Below are positions 45,388 through 54,307 of a stretch of 64,000 nucleotides of DNA, piece after piece (the stretch's first letter is position 1; the number at the start of each line of letters is the position of its first letter). The stretch is from Bordetella genomosp. 11 (GTDB lineage Bacteria > Pseudomonadota > Gammaproteobacteria > Burkholderiales > Burkholderiaceae_B): positions 248,001 through 312,000 of the forward strand of contig NZ_NEVS01000004.1 of assembly GCF_002261215.1 (NCBI RefSeq), given 5' to 3'. Made by a program: the position numbers and the translations under genes. The notes below the pieces were generated by a model. The model was not told the origin of the DNA. It did not search any database and was given only the letters and a program-made list of their open reading frames with translations.

Positions 45388-45441
45388 TTTGACTCCTCTC
45401 CCTCTTGTAGGGGGTTGCCGGTTATCCGGCGGGTGGCAGAT

Positions 45442-46155
45442 TCAAACGCCCAACAGGTCGTTGAGCGCTTCCTGTTTTTCTTGCAATTGTGATGCATCGA
45501 AGTGTTCGACGATCTGGCCATGTTCCATGACGTAGAAGCGGTCGGCCAGAGGCGCGGCGAAGTGGAAGTTCTGCTCCACCATCACGATGGTGTAGCCGCG
45601 TTGTTTCAGCGCCGTGATCATGCGCCCCAGCGCCTGCACGATAACCGGGGCGAGGCCTTCGGATATCTCGTCCAAAAGGAGCAGGCTGGCGCCGGTGCGC
45701 AGAATGCGCGCGACGGCCAGCATTTGCTGTTCGCCGCCGGACAGCCGGGTGCCGGGCGACTGGCGCCGCTCGTGCAGGTTGGGGAACATGTCGTAGATCT
45801 CGGCCAGCGACATGCCGCCGCCCAGCGCGCCGCCGATCGCCGGCGGCAGCAGCAGGTTCTCTTCGCACGACAGGCTGGCGAAGATGCCGCGTTCTTCGGG
45901 GCAGTAGCCAACGCCGAGATGGGCGATGCGAAATGTCGGCAGGCCGATGGATTCGGTGCCGTTGATCCGTACCGAGCCGCGGCGATGACCCGTCAGGCCC
46001 AGGATGGCGCGCAGCGTGGTGGTGCGGCCGGCGCCGTTGCGTCCCAGCAGCGTGACGACTTCGCCCTGGCCGATGCACATATTCACCCCGTGAAGAATAT
46101 GCGATTCGCCGTACCAGGCGTGCAGATCGGATATTTCCAGTGCCGGCGCTGTCAT
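45442..46155 (-). CDS. livF: branched-chain amino acid ABC transporter ATPase (LivF), Walker A Arg
   Basis: 237 residues. Signature LSGGEQQML, Walker B LLLLDEISEGL and switch His region (MVEQN) are normal. The P-loop reads GRNGAGRTT: the invariant Lys of GxxGxGKT is Arg44 (codon CGC at 46024-46026). The frame is otherwise intact. Arg in this position may be tolerated in some LivF proteins, which work beside a normal LivG, but ATP hydrolysis by this subunit may be weak. Overlaps livG by 4 bp. Confidence 0.93.
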   Translation of the reverse strand: MTAPALEISDLHAWYGESHILHGVNMCIGQGEVVTLLGRNGAGRTTTLRAILGLTGHRRGSVRINGTESIGLPTFRIAHLGVGYCPEERGIFASLSCEENLLLPPAIGGALGGGMSLAEIYDMFPNLHERRQSPGTRLSGGEQQMLAVARILRTGASLLLLDEISEGLAPVIVQALGRMITALKQRGYTIVMVEQNFHFAAPLADRFYVMEHGQIVEHFDASQLQEKQEALNDLLGV

Positions 46156-46925
46156 GCATGCGCTCCTTGCAATTCACCCGCGGTGGTCCCCATGTACGCC
46201 TGCATGACGTCCGGATTGCGTGATACTTCGGCATAGCTGCCCTCCGCCAGGACGGCGCCACGCGCCAGGACGGTAATGCGGTCGGCTATGGACGAGACCA
46301 CGTTCATATTGTGTTCGACCATCAAAACGGTGCGGCCGGCGCTTACCCGCTTGATCAGCCGGGTGACGCGGTCGACGTCTTCATGTCCCATGCCCTGGGT
46401 GGGTTCATCCAGCAGCATCAGTTCCGGCTCCATGGCCAGCGTCGTCGCGATCTCCAGCGCGCGCTTGCGGCCATAGGGCAGGTTCACGGTCATTTCATCC
46501 GCGAAATCTCCCAGGTCGACTTCGTCCAGCAGCGCGCGCGCGGCGGGGTTCAACGCGTCCAGCCCCTTTTCGCTGCGCCAGAAATGATAGGACAGCCCCG
46601 TCTTGCGCTGCAGTCCGATACGGACGTTTTCCAGCACCGTCAGGTGCGGGAACACGGCGGAAATCTGGAACGAGCGGATGATGCCGCGCCGGGCGATCTG
46701 GGCCGGCTTATCGCGTGTGATGTCCGCCCCGTTGAACAGGATGCGTCCGGCGCTGGGCGCCAGGAATTTCGTCAACAGATTGAAGCAGGTGGTTTTGCCC
46801 GCTCCATTGGGCCCGATCAGCGCATGGATATGTCCGCGCCTGACGCGCAGGTCGACCCCCTTTACCGCGACAAAGCCGCGGAATTCCTTGGTCAATCCCT
46901 GGGTCTCCAGAATGGTGTCTTCCAT
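46152..46925 (-). CDS. livG: branched-chain amino acid ABC transporter ATPase (LivG)
   Basis: 257 residues. Walker A GPNGAGKT (normal), Q-loop IIRSFQISAVFPHLTV, degenerate signature LPYGRKRALEIA as usual in LivG, Walker B LMLLDEPTQGM and MVEHNMNVV. First gene of the operon livG-livF-receptor-livH-livM; the 133-bp region upstream contains the only likely promoter for all five. Confidence 0.94.
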   Translation of the reverse strand: MEDTILETQGLTKEFRGFVAVKGVDLRVRRGHIHALIGPNGAGKTTCFNLLTKFLAPSAGRILFNGADITRDKPAQIARRGIIRSFQISAVFPHLTVLENVRIGLQRKTGLSYHFWRSEKGLDALNPAARALLDEVDLGDFADEMTVNLPYGRKRALEIATTLAMEPELMLLDEPTQGMGHEDVDRVTRLIKRVSAGRTVLMVEHNMNVVSSIADRITVLARGAVLAEGSYAEVSRNPDVMQAYMGTTAGELQGAHA

Positions 46926-47058
46926 ACTCCACCATTGTTCATTGTGCGTAATTGTTGCGGCGAGTATGCGGACGGCGAACGCAAAATACTATGCGGGTTT
47001 TACATAGGTTTTTTCTAAGGAATACGGGGACTTGACAGCCGTGTGACGAGCGTCGGCA

Positions 47059-47703
47059 TCATGCCGGCTTTGCCGGCGTTTTATGCCGGTATTCGCACAG
47101 GTCCGCGATACCGCACTGCGGGCATTTCGGGGTGCGGGCTACGCAGACATAGCGGCCGTGCAGGATAAGCCAGTGATGCGCGTCCTGCAGGTATTCCTTG
47201 GGGACGAGGCGGACCAGCTTCAATTCGACTTCCAGGACGTTTTTCCCCGGTGCCAGCCCGGTACGGTTGGCGACGCGGAAAATGTGCGTGTCCACCGCCA
47301 TCGTGGCCTCGCCGAAGGCGGTGTTCAGCACCACGTTGGCGGTCTTGCGGCCGACGCCGGGCAGGGCTTCGAGCGCTTCGCGGCTGCGCGGCACTTCGCC
47401 GCCATGCTGCTCCAGGATAAGGCGCGCGGTGGCGACGGCGTTCTTCGCCTTGGTGCGGTACAGGCCGATGGTTTTGATGTATTCGGCCAGTCCGGCTTCG
47501 CCCAGGTCGACAAGCCCTTGCGGGGTGCCGTGGTGGGGGAAAAACTTGCGCGTGGCGATGTTCACCGATTTGTCGGTCGCCTGCGCGGACAGCAGCACGG
47601 CAATCAACAGCTGGAATGGCGTCGCGTACTCGAGTTCGGTGGTCGGCGTTGGATTGGCGGCTTGCAGTCGGGCAAAGATTTCCCGGCGTTTCGCGGCGTT
47701 CAT
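47059..47703 (-). CDS. nth: endonuclease III
   Basis: DNA glycosylase/AP lyase for oxidised pyrimidines. 214 residues. Helix-hairpin-helix LPGVGRKTANVVLN with the catalytic Lys, followed by VDTHIFRVANR with the catalytic Asp. The C-terminal [4Fe-4S] loop is C-x6-C-x2-C-x5-C. Chosen start ATG 47703; the Arg/Pro-rich upstream extension overlaps rnfB and is not coding. rnfB ends 79 bp upstream; rnf-nth linkage is also seen in E. coli. Confidence 0.96.
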   Translation of the reverse strand: MNAAKRREIFARLQAANPTPTTELEYATPFQLLIAVLLSAQATDKSVNIATRKFFPHHGTPQGLVDLGEAGLAEYIKTIGLYRTKAKNAVATARLILEQHGGEVPRSREALEALPGVGRKTANVVLNTAFGEATMAVDTHIFRVANRTGLAPGKNVLEVELKLVRLVPKEYLQDAHHWLILHGRYVCVARTPKCPQCGIADLCEYRHKTPAKPA

Positions 47704-47782
47704 CGGTGCGCTATTTCCTTCTGGTGTGGTCGTCGGCGTCCGGCGTGGCGCCCTGGCTTCTTCATGCCTTGTGCCGGCGCTG

Positions 47783-48454
47783 TCACGAAGCCGGCCGGCC
47801 GCGGCGCGCGCGGGCGCGCGCCAGGGCGTTTTCGATGGCCGCGCGTTTGCGGATGTCCGCGTTCTCGGACGGGGCATCGGCAGCCGGCCCGGCTGCATGC
47901 CTGGCGGACGCCGCCAAAGGGGCGGCGGCGCGCCGCGCTCCGGCACCCGCGCCGGCGTCGGCGTCGGCGATCTCGCGCAGCCGCCGGGCGCGGCGCTCAT
48001 GCCTATCGCGTGCCCGGCGGGCGTCGTCAGCGGTCCAATCCCGGCTTGCCGGGATCATCGCGATGCAGTCGACCGGACAGGGCGCGACGCACAGATCGCA
48101 GCCGGTGCACAGGTCGTCCAGCACGGTATGCATGAGCTTGGCGGCGCCCACGATGGCGTCCACCGGGCAGGCATCGATGCATAGCGTGCAGCCGATGCAA
48201 TGTGCTTCGTCGATCACTGCCACCATGAGCGGACCCGGGCTTCCGCGCGACAGGTCCAGCGCGGGAGGCGGCCTGTCCAGCAGGGAAGCCAATGCCCGCA
48301 CGCCGTCCTCGCCGCCGGGCGGGCAGCGGTTGATATCGGCTTCACCGCTGGCAATGGCGCTGGCGTACGGACGGCAGCCGTCGTAACCGCATTTGGTGCA
48401 TTGGGTCTGGGGCAGCAGGCCGTCGATGCGGTCGGCAAGAGTCGGAGTGGACAT
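47783..48454 (-). CDS. rnfB: RnfB-like ferredoxin protein, solitary
   Basis: 223 residues. An N-terminal Fe-S domain ([13 protein letters not shown] with Cys later) followed by two ferredoxin-type [4Fe-4S] motifs ([15 protein letters not shown] and [15 protein letters not shown]), then a long Ala/Arg-rich tail. The N-terminal membrane helix of classical RnfB is missing, and no other rnf genes are nearby, so this is the stand-alone form found in betaproteobacteria. The start is unusual: ATG 48454 directly follows the T run of the phaZ terminator with no ribosome-binding site; GTG 48472 lies inside the hairpin. Confidence 0.88.
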   Translation of the reverse strand: MSTPTLADRIDGLLPQTQCTKCGYDGCRPYASAIASGEADINRCPPGGEDGVRALASLLDRPPPALDLSRGSPGPLMVAVIDEAHCIGCTLCIDACPVDAIVGAAKLMHTVLDDLCTGCDLCVAPCPVDCIAMIPASRDWTADDARRARDRHERRARRLREIADADAGAGAGARRAAAPLAASARHAAGPAADAPSENADIRKRAAIENALARARARRGRPAS

Positions 48455-48481
48455 AAAAAAAACCGGGGCCACGCGGCCCCG
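48455..48481 (-). terminator. intrinsic terminator of phaZ, abutting the rnfB start codon
   Basis: Stem CGGGGCC / GGCCCCG with 4-base loop, followed on the minus strand by eight T and then immediately ATG of rnfB. It lies 38 bases after the phaZ stop. Confidence 0.85.
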
Positions 48482-48519
48482 TTTCGGAATGATGGGCAGC
48501 CGGTGCCGCCGTGGTGCCT

Positions 48520-49743
48520 TCAGGCGTATTGGCGTATGAACTCGGCGATTTTAGGACAGATGATTTCGCGCCAGCGGCGTCCGGAGAAAATCCCGTAATG
48601 GCCGCAATTCTGTGCCGTGTAGTGCGTCTTGCGATCGGCGGGAATGCCGCTGCACAGGTCCAGCGCCGCGCGCGTCTGGCCCAGGCCCGAAATATCGTCC
48701 AGCTCGCCTTCGACGGTCATCAGGGCGACGTGCTTGATATCCGCGGGCTTGACCCGTTGGCCGTCCACTTCCCAGGTGCCCTTGGGCAGCTGGTATTCCT
48801 GGAACACCATCTTGATCGTGTCCAGGTAGAACTCGGCCGCCATGTCCAGGACGGCGTTGTATTCGTCATAGAAGCGGCGGTGCGCTTCCGCGTCGCTGTC
48901 GTCGCCCCGGACCAGGTCCTGGTAGAAATCGTAGTGCGATTTCAGGTGGCGGTCCGGATTCATGGCGACGAAACCCGCATGTTGCAGGAAGCCCGGGTAG
49001 ACCGGCCGGTTCACGCCGGGATAACGGCCCGGTACGCGATGGATCAGCTGGTTTTCAAACCACGAGTAGGGCTTGGTGGTCGCAAGATTGTTGACCTGCG
49101 TGGGGCTCTTGCGCGGGTCGATGGGGCCGCCCATCATGACCATCGTGCGCGGCTGGCACGGGTCGTTGCTGGACGCCATCAGGGAAATCGCGGCCAGTAC
49201 CGGCACGGTCGGCTGGCACACCGAAATCACATGGGTATCCGCGCCCAGGAAGCGCAGGAAGTCCTGCACGTAGCGCACATAATCGTTCAGGTGGAAGGGG
49301 CCTTCCGACAGCGGCACCATGCGTGCGTCGACCCAATCGGTAACGTACACATCGTGGCGCGGCAGCAGTGCGCGTACGGTATCGCGCAGCAGGGTGGCGT
49401 GGTGGCCCGACAGCGGTGCGACCAGCAACACCTGGGGATCCTTGCGCCGGGCCTGTCCCTGGCGTTCGAAATGGATCAGGCGGCAGAAGGGTTTGTCCAC
49501 CGCGATTTTCTCGACTACCTTGACCTTCTTGCCGTCGATGTCGGTGGTGGGGAGCCCCCATTCCGGCTTCTCATATTCCTTGCCGATGCGATGCATCAGT
49601 TCGTAGCCGGCGGCGAGCTGACGGGAAACCGGGGTGTATGCCCAGGGACTATAAGGATTGGAGAATAGCTGCGAGCCGACGTCCGTGAAGGCGGCCAGGG
49701 GCGTCAAGAAGGCGCGCTGCAGCTCATGTAGTTGATACAGCAT
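48520..49743 (-). CDS. phaZ: intracellular polyhydroxyalkanoate depolymerase
   Basis: Hydrolyses native PHB granules to mobilise stored carbon. 407 residues of the PhaZa1 family. The nucleophile is Cys176 in SVCQPT in place of the Ser of a lipase box, as in Cupriavidus PhaZ1; the His region is [13 protein letters not shown] near the C-terminus. No signal peptide. AAGGA ribosome-binding site supports ATG 49743. Confidence 0.94.
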   Translation of the reverse strand: MLYQLHELQRAFLTPLAAFTDVGSQLFSNPYSPWAYTPVSRQLAAGYELMHRIGKEYEKPEWGLPTTDIDGKKVKVVEKIAVDKPFCRLIHFERQGQARRKDPQVLLVAPLSGHHATLLRDTVRALLPRHDVYVTDWVDARMVPLSEGPFHLNDYVRYVQDFLRFLGADTHVISVCQPTVPVLAAISLMASSNDPCQPRTMVMMGGPIDPRKSPTQVNNLATTKPYSWFENQLIHRVPGRYPGVNRPVYPGFLQHAGFVAMNPDRHLKSHYDFYQDLVRGDDSDAEAHRRFYDEYNAVLDMAAEFYLDTIKMVFQEYQLPKGTWEVDGQRVKPADIKHVALMTVEGELDDISGLGQTRAALDLCSGIPADRKTHYTAQNCGHYGIFSGRRWREIICPKIAEFIRQYA

Positions 49744-50120
49744 CGAATATTCCTTTCCAGACCCGGAGCCATCGGCCCCGCGTCGCCTGGAACTGTCCAG
49801 ATGCACCGTTGGACCGGTCCGTGGCGACTTCGTGCGGCTTATTTTACGCACTGCAACAGAGCTGACGATATTTAGGACGGTTTCCGGGGCTCTGCGGGCC
49901 CGGTTGTGTTGCCAAAACGGGAAATTTCAGGTTTTTGTCAGTTTGCCGTCCGCGGTTCGTTGGGACGCGACCGCGGCCCCGCTGGCGTCGATACACGGCA
50001 AATCCCATGCCCGGCCTGTTGCGAGGCGTTGCGGTACGGATTTCCGTCCCACGGTTGCCGGTTGTCGCGCCGTGTCCTTGCAAGGGGCGCGCCGATGCGG
50101 CACACCCGGGGGAACACGCG
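49744..50120. other. 377-bp intergenic region upstream of phaZ
   Basis: Between fpr and phaZ, both leftward. The half near phaZ should contain its promoter; I see TTGCAG and AAAATAAG on the minus strand near 49840-49860 but cannot define a promoter. Small frames on both strands lack ribosome-binding sites and conserved features. Nothing else was recognised. Confidence 0.5.
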
Positions 50121-50939
50121 TCACCAGTAGTTTTCGACCGCCAGGTTGCCCGGCACGCCGCGGCGGCCCGGCGCGAAGCCCTTTTCCCCGAGCAGTTTGC
50201 GCGCATCCGCCAGCATGGCCGGATTGCCGCACAGCATTACTCGCGCATGGGCCGGATCCAGCGTTTCACCCACCAGCGTTTCCAGGCGGCCGTCTTCGAT
50301 CAGCGTGGTCAGCCGCGCCTGCGGCATGCCGGGAAGCGCCTCGCGCGAGGCGATAGGCACGTAGATGAGCTTGCGCGGATCCGCGCGATGGATGCCGGCG
50401 AATTCGGGCAGGGTGGACCAGCCTTCGATTTCCCGGCGATAGGCCAGTTCCTGGGCATTACGCACGCCATGGACGACGATGATGCGGCGAAAGGTCGTCC
50501 ATGTGGCGGGATCGCGCAGGATGGAGAGGTAGGCGGACAGCCCGGTGCCGGTGGCAAGCAGCCACAGGTCGCTGTGCGCGCCGGCCTGCCCGGCCGGCGT
50601 GGCGAAGCGGTCTATCGTCAGGAAGCCGTAGGGGTTTTTCTCGATATAGAGCGCGTCCCCGGCTTTCAGCGCGGCCAGCCGGGGGCTGAAGGCACCCTCG
50701 GGTACGACGATGGAGTAGAACTCCAGTTCATTGTCCAGCGGCCCGGACACCATCGAGTACGCGCGCCACAGCGTGGGCTCCGCGCCGGGGGTATCGCTTT
50801 CCGGCAGGCCGACCCGCGCGAATTGCCCCGCCTTGAAGATGAAGGCCGGATCCCGCGTCACGCGCAGGGAGAACAGCTTGCCCGGCACCCAGTTGCGAAC
50901 CTCGGTGACGGTCTGGCGCGTGTACTTGGTTTCGGTCAT
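50121..50939 (-). CDS. fpr: ferredoxin-NADP+ reductase
   Basis: 272 residues, FAD and NADP domains. FAD motif RAYSMVS (59-65) and NADP motifs GTGLSAYLSILRDP and CGNP (LCGNPAML); the C-terminus AVENYW is that of bacterial subclass I FPRs, where the aromatic residue stacks on FAD. Exchanges electrons between NADPH and the ferredoxin encoded 97 bp upstream, with a role in oxidative stress and Fe-S supply. Confidence 0.95.
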   Translation of the reverse strand: MTETKYTRQTVTEVRNWVPGKLFSLRVTRDPAFIFKAGQFARVGLPESDTPGAEPTLWRAYSMVSGPLDNELEFYSIVVPEGAFSPRLAALKAGDALYIEKNPYGFLTIDRFATPAGQAGAHSDLWLLATGTGLSAYLSILRDPATWTTFRRIIVVHGVRNAQELAYRREIEGWSTLPEFAGIHRADPRKLIYVPIASREALPGMPQARLTTLIEDGRLETLVGETLDPAHARVMLCGNPAMLADARKLLGEKGFAPGRRGVPGNLAVENYW

Positions 50940-51036
50940 GGGCGGATCGGTGTCCCAATGCTGCGCCGGCGGGCCGGCTTGCCAGGCCCCGGAAGAAGGC
51001 GTTTGTACCGCGCCGGCCCGTGGCCGGCCTGATTGC

Positions 51037-51360
51037 TTATTTTTCCAGGTATTGGAGCTTGTCGGGTTTGCCGTTCCATTCGTCAGCGTCGGGCAGCGGT
51101 TTCTTGGCCCGGCTGATGCTGGCGAACTCGGGCGACAGTTCGGCGTTCAGCGCGATGAATTTCATCTGGTCCTGCGGGACGTCTTCTTCGGCATAGATGG
51201 CATTCGCCGGGCATTCCGGGATGCAGACCGCGCAGTCGATGCATTCATCCGGATCGATGACCAGGAAGTTCGGTCCTTCGCGGAAGCAATCAACGGGGCA
51301 CACGTCGACGCAATCGGTGTACTTGCACTTGATACAGTTTTCGGTGACGACGTGAGTCAT
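51037..51360 (-). CDS. fdxA: 7Fe ferredoxin (FdxA / FdI type)
   Basis: 107 residues. Two clusters: the first region [17 protein letters not shown] has the spacing of a [3Fe-4S]/[4Fe-4S] ferredoxin and the second [16 protein letters not shown] completes the set. The extra C-terminal 50 residues are typical of Azotobacter FdI-like proteins. First gene of an fdxA-fpr pair. Confidence 0.96.
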   Translation of the reverse strand: MTHVVTENCIKCKYTDCVDVCPVDCFREGPNFLVIDPDECIDCAVCIPECPANAIYAEEDVPQDQMKFIALNAELSPEFASISRAKKPLPDADEWNGKPDKLQYLEK

Positions 51361-51680
51361 GCGGCAACTCCCGGTGGGGCGCTTTTATTCTGGGTGAAAA
51401 AAGGGATTCTACCCAATTGCGCGTGCCGCCTCCCGCTATAACCCTGAACCGCGTAATGTCGCGGCGCGCCGGCGGCCTGCCGGCACGGCCGTTGAGTAAC
51501 CAGGAAGGTGGGTGCCATAAAGCGGACAAGCCGGCGCGGCCCCGCCATCGCCGAGCGACATACTATGGTTGAATACGGTTTTTCCCGCCGGGCCTGCCCG
51601 GGACCGGTGCCGCGGGCGATCGCCGCGTATGGCAATCCGGCGTTCCCAGGCCAGCGCACACGAAAGCGACCAAGCGAATC
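51361..51680. other. 320-bp divergent intergenic region fdxA / pncB
   Basis: Must contain promoters for both genes. On the minus strand TAGAAT near 51405-51415 is a candidate -10 for fdxA; on the plus strand TACTAT near 51560 is a candidate -10 for pncB; -35 elements are not convincing. No gene is recognised. Confidence 0.45.
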
Positions 51681-52907
51681 ATGATAATCACCTCGCTATT
51701 AGATACGGACCTGTACAAGTTCAGCATGATGCAGGTGGTCCTGCATCATTTTCCGGCCGCGCAGGTGGAGTATCGCTACAAGTGCCGCACGCCCGGCGTG
51801 AACCTGCGGCCGTACATGGACGAGATCCGGGCCGAAATCCACCACCTGTGCCAGCTGCATTTCACCGACGACGAGCTGGACTATCTGCGCGGGCTGCGCT
51901 TCATCAAAAGCGATTTTGTCGATTTCCTCGGCTTGTTCCACCTGCCCGAGCGCTGCATCGTCGTGGCCGAAGGCGAACATCCCGGCGAAATCTCGATCGA
52001 GGTCAAGGGCCCCTGGCTGCATACCATCCTGTTCGAGATCCCCGTCCTGGCCATCGTCAACGAAGTCTATTTCCGCAATACCCGGGCGCATCCGGACCTG
52101 GCGGAAGGCCGGTCGCGCCTGCAATCCAAGATGGGCCTGGTGGTCAACGCGCCGGACATGGCGGATTTCCGCGTGGCCGAATATGGCACGCGCCGGCGCT
52201 TTTCGAAGGTCTGGCACGACGAGGTCGTGGCGACGATGAAGGCCACCATGGGCAGGATGTTCGCCGGCACCAGCAACGTGGCGCTGGCCCGGAAGTACGA
52301 CGTCCTGCCGCTGGGCACCATGGGCCACGAATACCTGCAGGCTTGCCAGGCACTGGGGCCGCGCCTGCGCGATTCGCAGGTATTCGCCCTGGAGGTCTGG
52401 GCCAAGGAATACCGTGGCGATCTTGGCATCGCGCTGTCCGATGTCTACGGCACCGATGCGTTCCTGCGGGACTTCGATATGTATTTCTGCAAGCTGTTCG
52501 ATGGCGCGCGCCACGACTCGGGGGATCCCTTCCTGTGGGGCGAGCGCATGATCGGACACTACCAGGCCAATCGCGTCGACCCGCGCACCAAGACCCTGGT
52601 CTTTTCCGATGCGCTGACATTCCCGCGGGCAATAGAGCTGGCGCGGCGCTTCGCCGGGCGCTGCCGGGTGTCGTTCGGCATCGGAACCAACCTGACCAAC
52701 GATTTGGGGCATCAGCCCTTGCAGATCGTCATGAAGATGGTCCGCTGCAACGGCCAGCCGGTGGCCAAGGTGTCCGACTCGCCGGAAAAGACCATGTGCG
52801 ACGATCCCGCCTACCTGGCCTACCTGCGCCAGGTGTTCCAATTGCCTCCCATACCCGCCGAAAGCGCGGTAACCATTTCCAACCCCGAACCGAAAGGAAA
52901 CCCATGA
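51681..52907 (+). CDS. pncB: nicotinate phosphoribosyltransferase
   Basis: Converts nicotinate and PRPP to nicotinate mononucleotide for NAD salvage. 408 residues of the PncB1 family. Marks: [13 protein letters not shown] at the N-terminus, EYGTRRRFS (PRPP/nicotinate contacts), [15 protein letters not shown] with the His that becomes phosphorylated, and [12 protein letters not shown] near the C-terminus. Stop overlaps the ridA-like start (ATGA). Confidence 0.96.
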   Translation: MIITSLLDTDLYKFSMMQVVLHHFPAAQVEYRYKCRTPGVNLRPYMDEIRAEIHHLCQLHFTDDELDYLRGLRFIKSDFVDFLGLFHLPERCIVVAEGEHPGEISIEVKGPWLHTILFEIPVLAIVNEVYFRNTRAHPDLAEGRSRLQSKMGLVVNAPDMADFRVAEYGTRRRFSKVWHDEVVATMKATMGRMFAGTSNVALARKYDVLPLGTMGHEYLQACQALGPRLRDSQVFALEVWAKEYRGDLGIALSDVYGTDAFLRDFDMYFCKLFDGARHDSGDPFLWGERMIGHYQANRVDPRTKTLVFSDALTFPRAIELARRFAGRCRVSFGIGTNLTNDLGHQPLQIVMKMVRCNGQPVAKVSDSPEKTMCDDPAYLAYLRQVFQLPPIPAESAVTISNPEPKGNP

Positions 52908-53257
52908 GCTCCATCAAGCGCGTCAACGTCGAAAAGCGTCTTTCCGACATGGCCATCTATAACGGTGTCGCCTATCTCGCCGGCCAGGTGCCCGATGATG
53001 CCTCGCTGGACATCACCGGCCAGACCCAGCAGGTCCTCGCGACCATCGACCGCCTGCTGGCCGAAGCCGGCACCGACAAGACAAAAATCCTGATGGCGCA
53101 GATCTTCGTCGCCAACATGAAGGAATTCGACGGCATGAACAAGGCGTGGGACGCCTGGGTGCCGGCCGGCAACGCGCCCCCCCGGGCGACGGTCGAGGCC
53201 CGCCTGGCCAACCCGGACTACAAGGTCGAAATCGTCGTCACCGCCGCGGTAGGCTGA
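52904..53257 (+). CDS. RidA family protein
   Basis: 117 residues. RidA enzymes hydrolyse reactive enamines/imines formed by PLP enzymes. The sequence has the [17 protein letters not shown] core and the key Arg in [10 protein letters not shown]. It is nearer to the RutC/YjgH-like side branches than to canonical RidA (no NQFG-type motif), so substrate is uncertain. Coupled to pncB by a 4-bp overlap. Confidence 0.9.
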   Translation: MSSIKRVNVEKRLSDMAIYNGVAYLAGQVPDDASLDITGQTQQVLATIDRLLAEAGTDKTKILMAQIFVANMKEFDGMNKAWDAWVPAGNAPPRATVEARLANPDYKVEIVVTAAVG

Positions 53258-53272
53258 TCGCGGTTGCGCCAT

Positions 53273-53299
53273 GCCGGCGGGGACCCGTCCCTTGCCGGC
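53273..53299. other. hairpin in the convergent gap ridA-like / mtfA
   Basis: GCCGGC (53273-53278) and GCCGGC (53294-53299) can pair, with GGGAC and GTCCC pairing inside. No T tract on either strand. It may act as a weak bidirectional end signal. Confidence 0.4.
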
Positions 53300-53309
53300 C
53301 TGTCCGGGC

Positions 53310-54149
53310 CTAGCCCTGGCCCAGCCGCGCCAGCGGATCCTGCCGGTAATAGGCGCGCAGCAGGTCGTACCATTCCGGCAATGCCGCGGCCAGGGGCTCC
53401 GGGTCGACGAAAAACGATTCGGAACTGACCGCGAAGAACTCGCCTTCGTCCGTCGCCGCGTAGGGATCCATCGGCAATTGGCCATACCAGGGATCGGCGT
53501 CCGGCCCTTCCGGGTCGACGTCCGGGGGAATCGCCGCTTCCACGGCCTCCAGGGCGCGCGTGAACCGGTCCAGGCTGTCGTCGAGCACGCGCCGCCACAG
53601 GCGGGCGTTCAGTTCCGGCCGTCCCGCCAGGCTGGGCATGCCATCCGCGTCGCCGCCCATCAGGTCCAGCTTGTGGGCGAATTCGTGGATCACCACGTTG
53701 AAGCCGCCTTCCGCGATCCGCGCGTCTTCCCAGGACAGCACGACGGGTCCGCCATCCCACGCTTCGCCCGCCGCGTCTTCGGTGTATTCGTGCACCACCC
53801 CGATGTCGTCCTCGCGGCGCCGCGGGATCGCGAAACCGCCGGGATACACGATGATTTCGTCCCATCCCTCGTACAGGCCGGTCGGCAGCTTCAGGATGGG
53901 CACCGCCGCCTGTACCGCGATGGACAGTCGCATGAAGTCGGTCAGCTGCAGGCCGTGCGCGCCGTTCATGGTTTTGCTGGCCAGCAGCCAGGCGGCGCGG
54001 GCGCGCAGTTCCTCGATGTCCTCGGGAAGCAGTCCCGCCAGGAACGGATAGGCCCGTAGGACCTCTTCCCATAGCGCGGGATCGATGCGCGCCTGTACAT
54101 TCGCGACCCGGGCGGCGGGCGCGCCGCGTCCAAGCAGCCATCGCAACAT
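53310..54149 (-). CDS. mtfA: MtfA-type zinc peptidase (Mlc titration factor A)
   Basis: 279 residues. Gluzincin with VIHEFAHKLDL (zinc His155 and His159, Glu156) and the downstream acidic FAVSSESFF segment giving the third ligand. In E. coli MtfA binds the repressor Mlc and is an aminopeptidase; no Mlc is visible here. ATG 54149 has GGAG 9 bases upstream; the longer frame to 54272 is rejected. Confidence 0.92.
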   Translation of the reverse strand: MLRWLLGRGAPAARVANVQARIDPALWEEVLRAYPFLAGLLPEDIEELRARAAWLLASKTMNGAHGLQLTDFMRLSIAVQAAVPILKLPTGLYEGWDEIIVYPGGFAIPRRREDDIGVVHEYTEDAAGEAWDGGPVVLSWEDARIAEGGFNVVIHEFAHKLDLMGGDADGMPSLAGRPELNARLWRRVLDDSLDRFTRALEAVEAAIPPDVDPEGPDADPWYGQLPMDPYAATDEGEFFAVSSESFFVDPEPLAAALPEWYDLLRAYYRQDPLARLGQG

Positions 54150-54307
54150 AGGCGGATTCTCCATTCGGGTGCACGGTCGGCAGGGACCGGTTCGCGTCGG
54201 CGCGGGACGCGCCGCGCGCGGCGCCTTCCAGTCCCGACAGGCGCTAGTGTAGAGTGTGGGGTTCCTGTCCAATCGATGCTTTGTTGCGTTTTTTCAGTGC
54301 CGCACCG

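Noticed and set aside
49838..50232. Small open frames in the phaZ-fpr gap
   Set aside because: Arg/Gly/Pro-rich frames on both strands, mutually overlapping, without ribosome-binding sites or conserved features.
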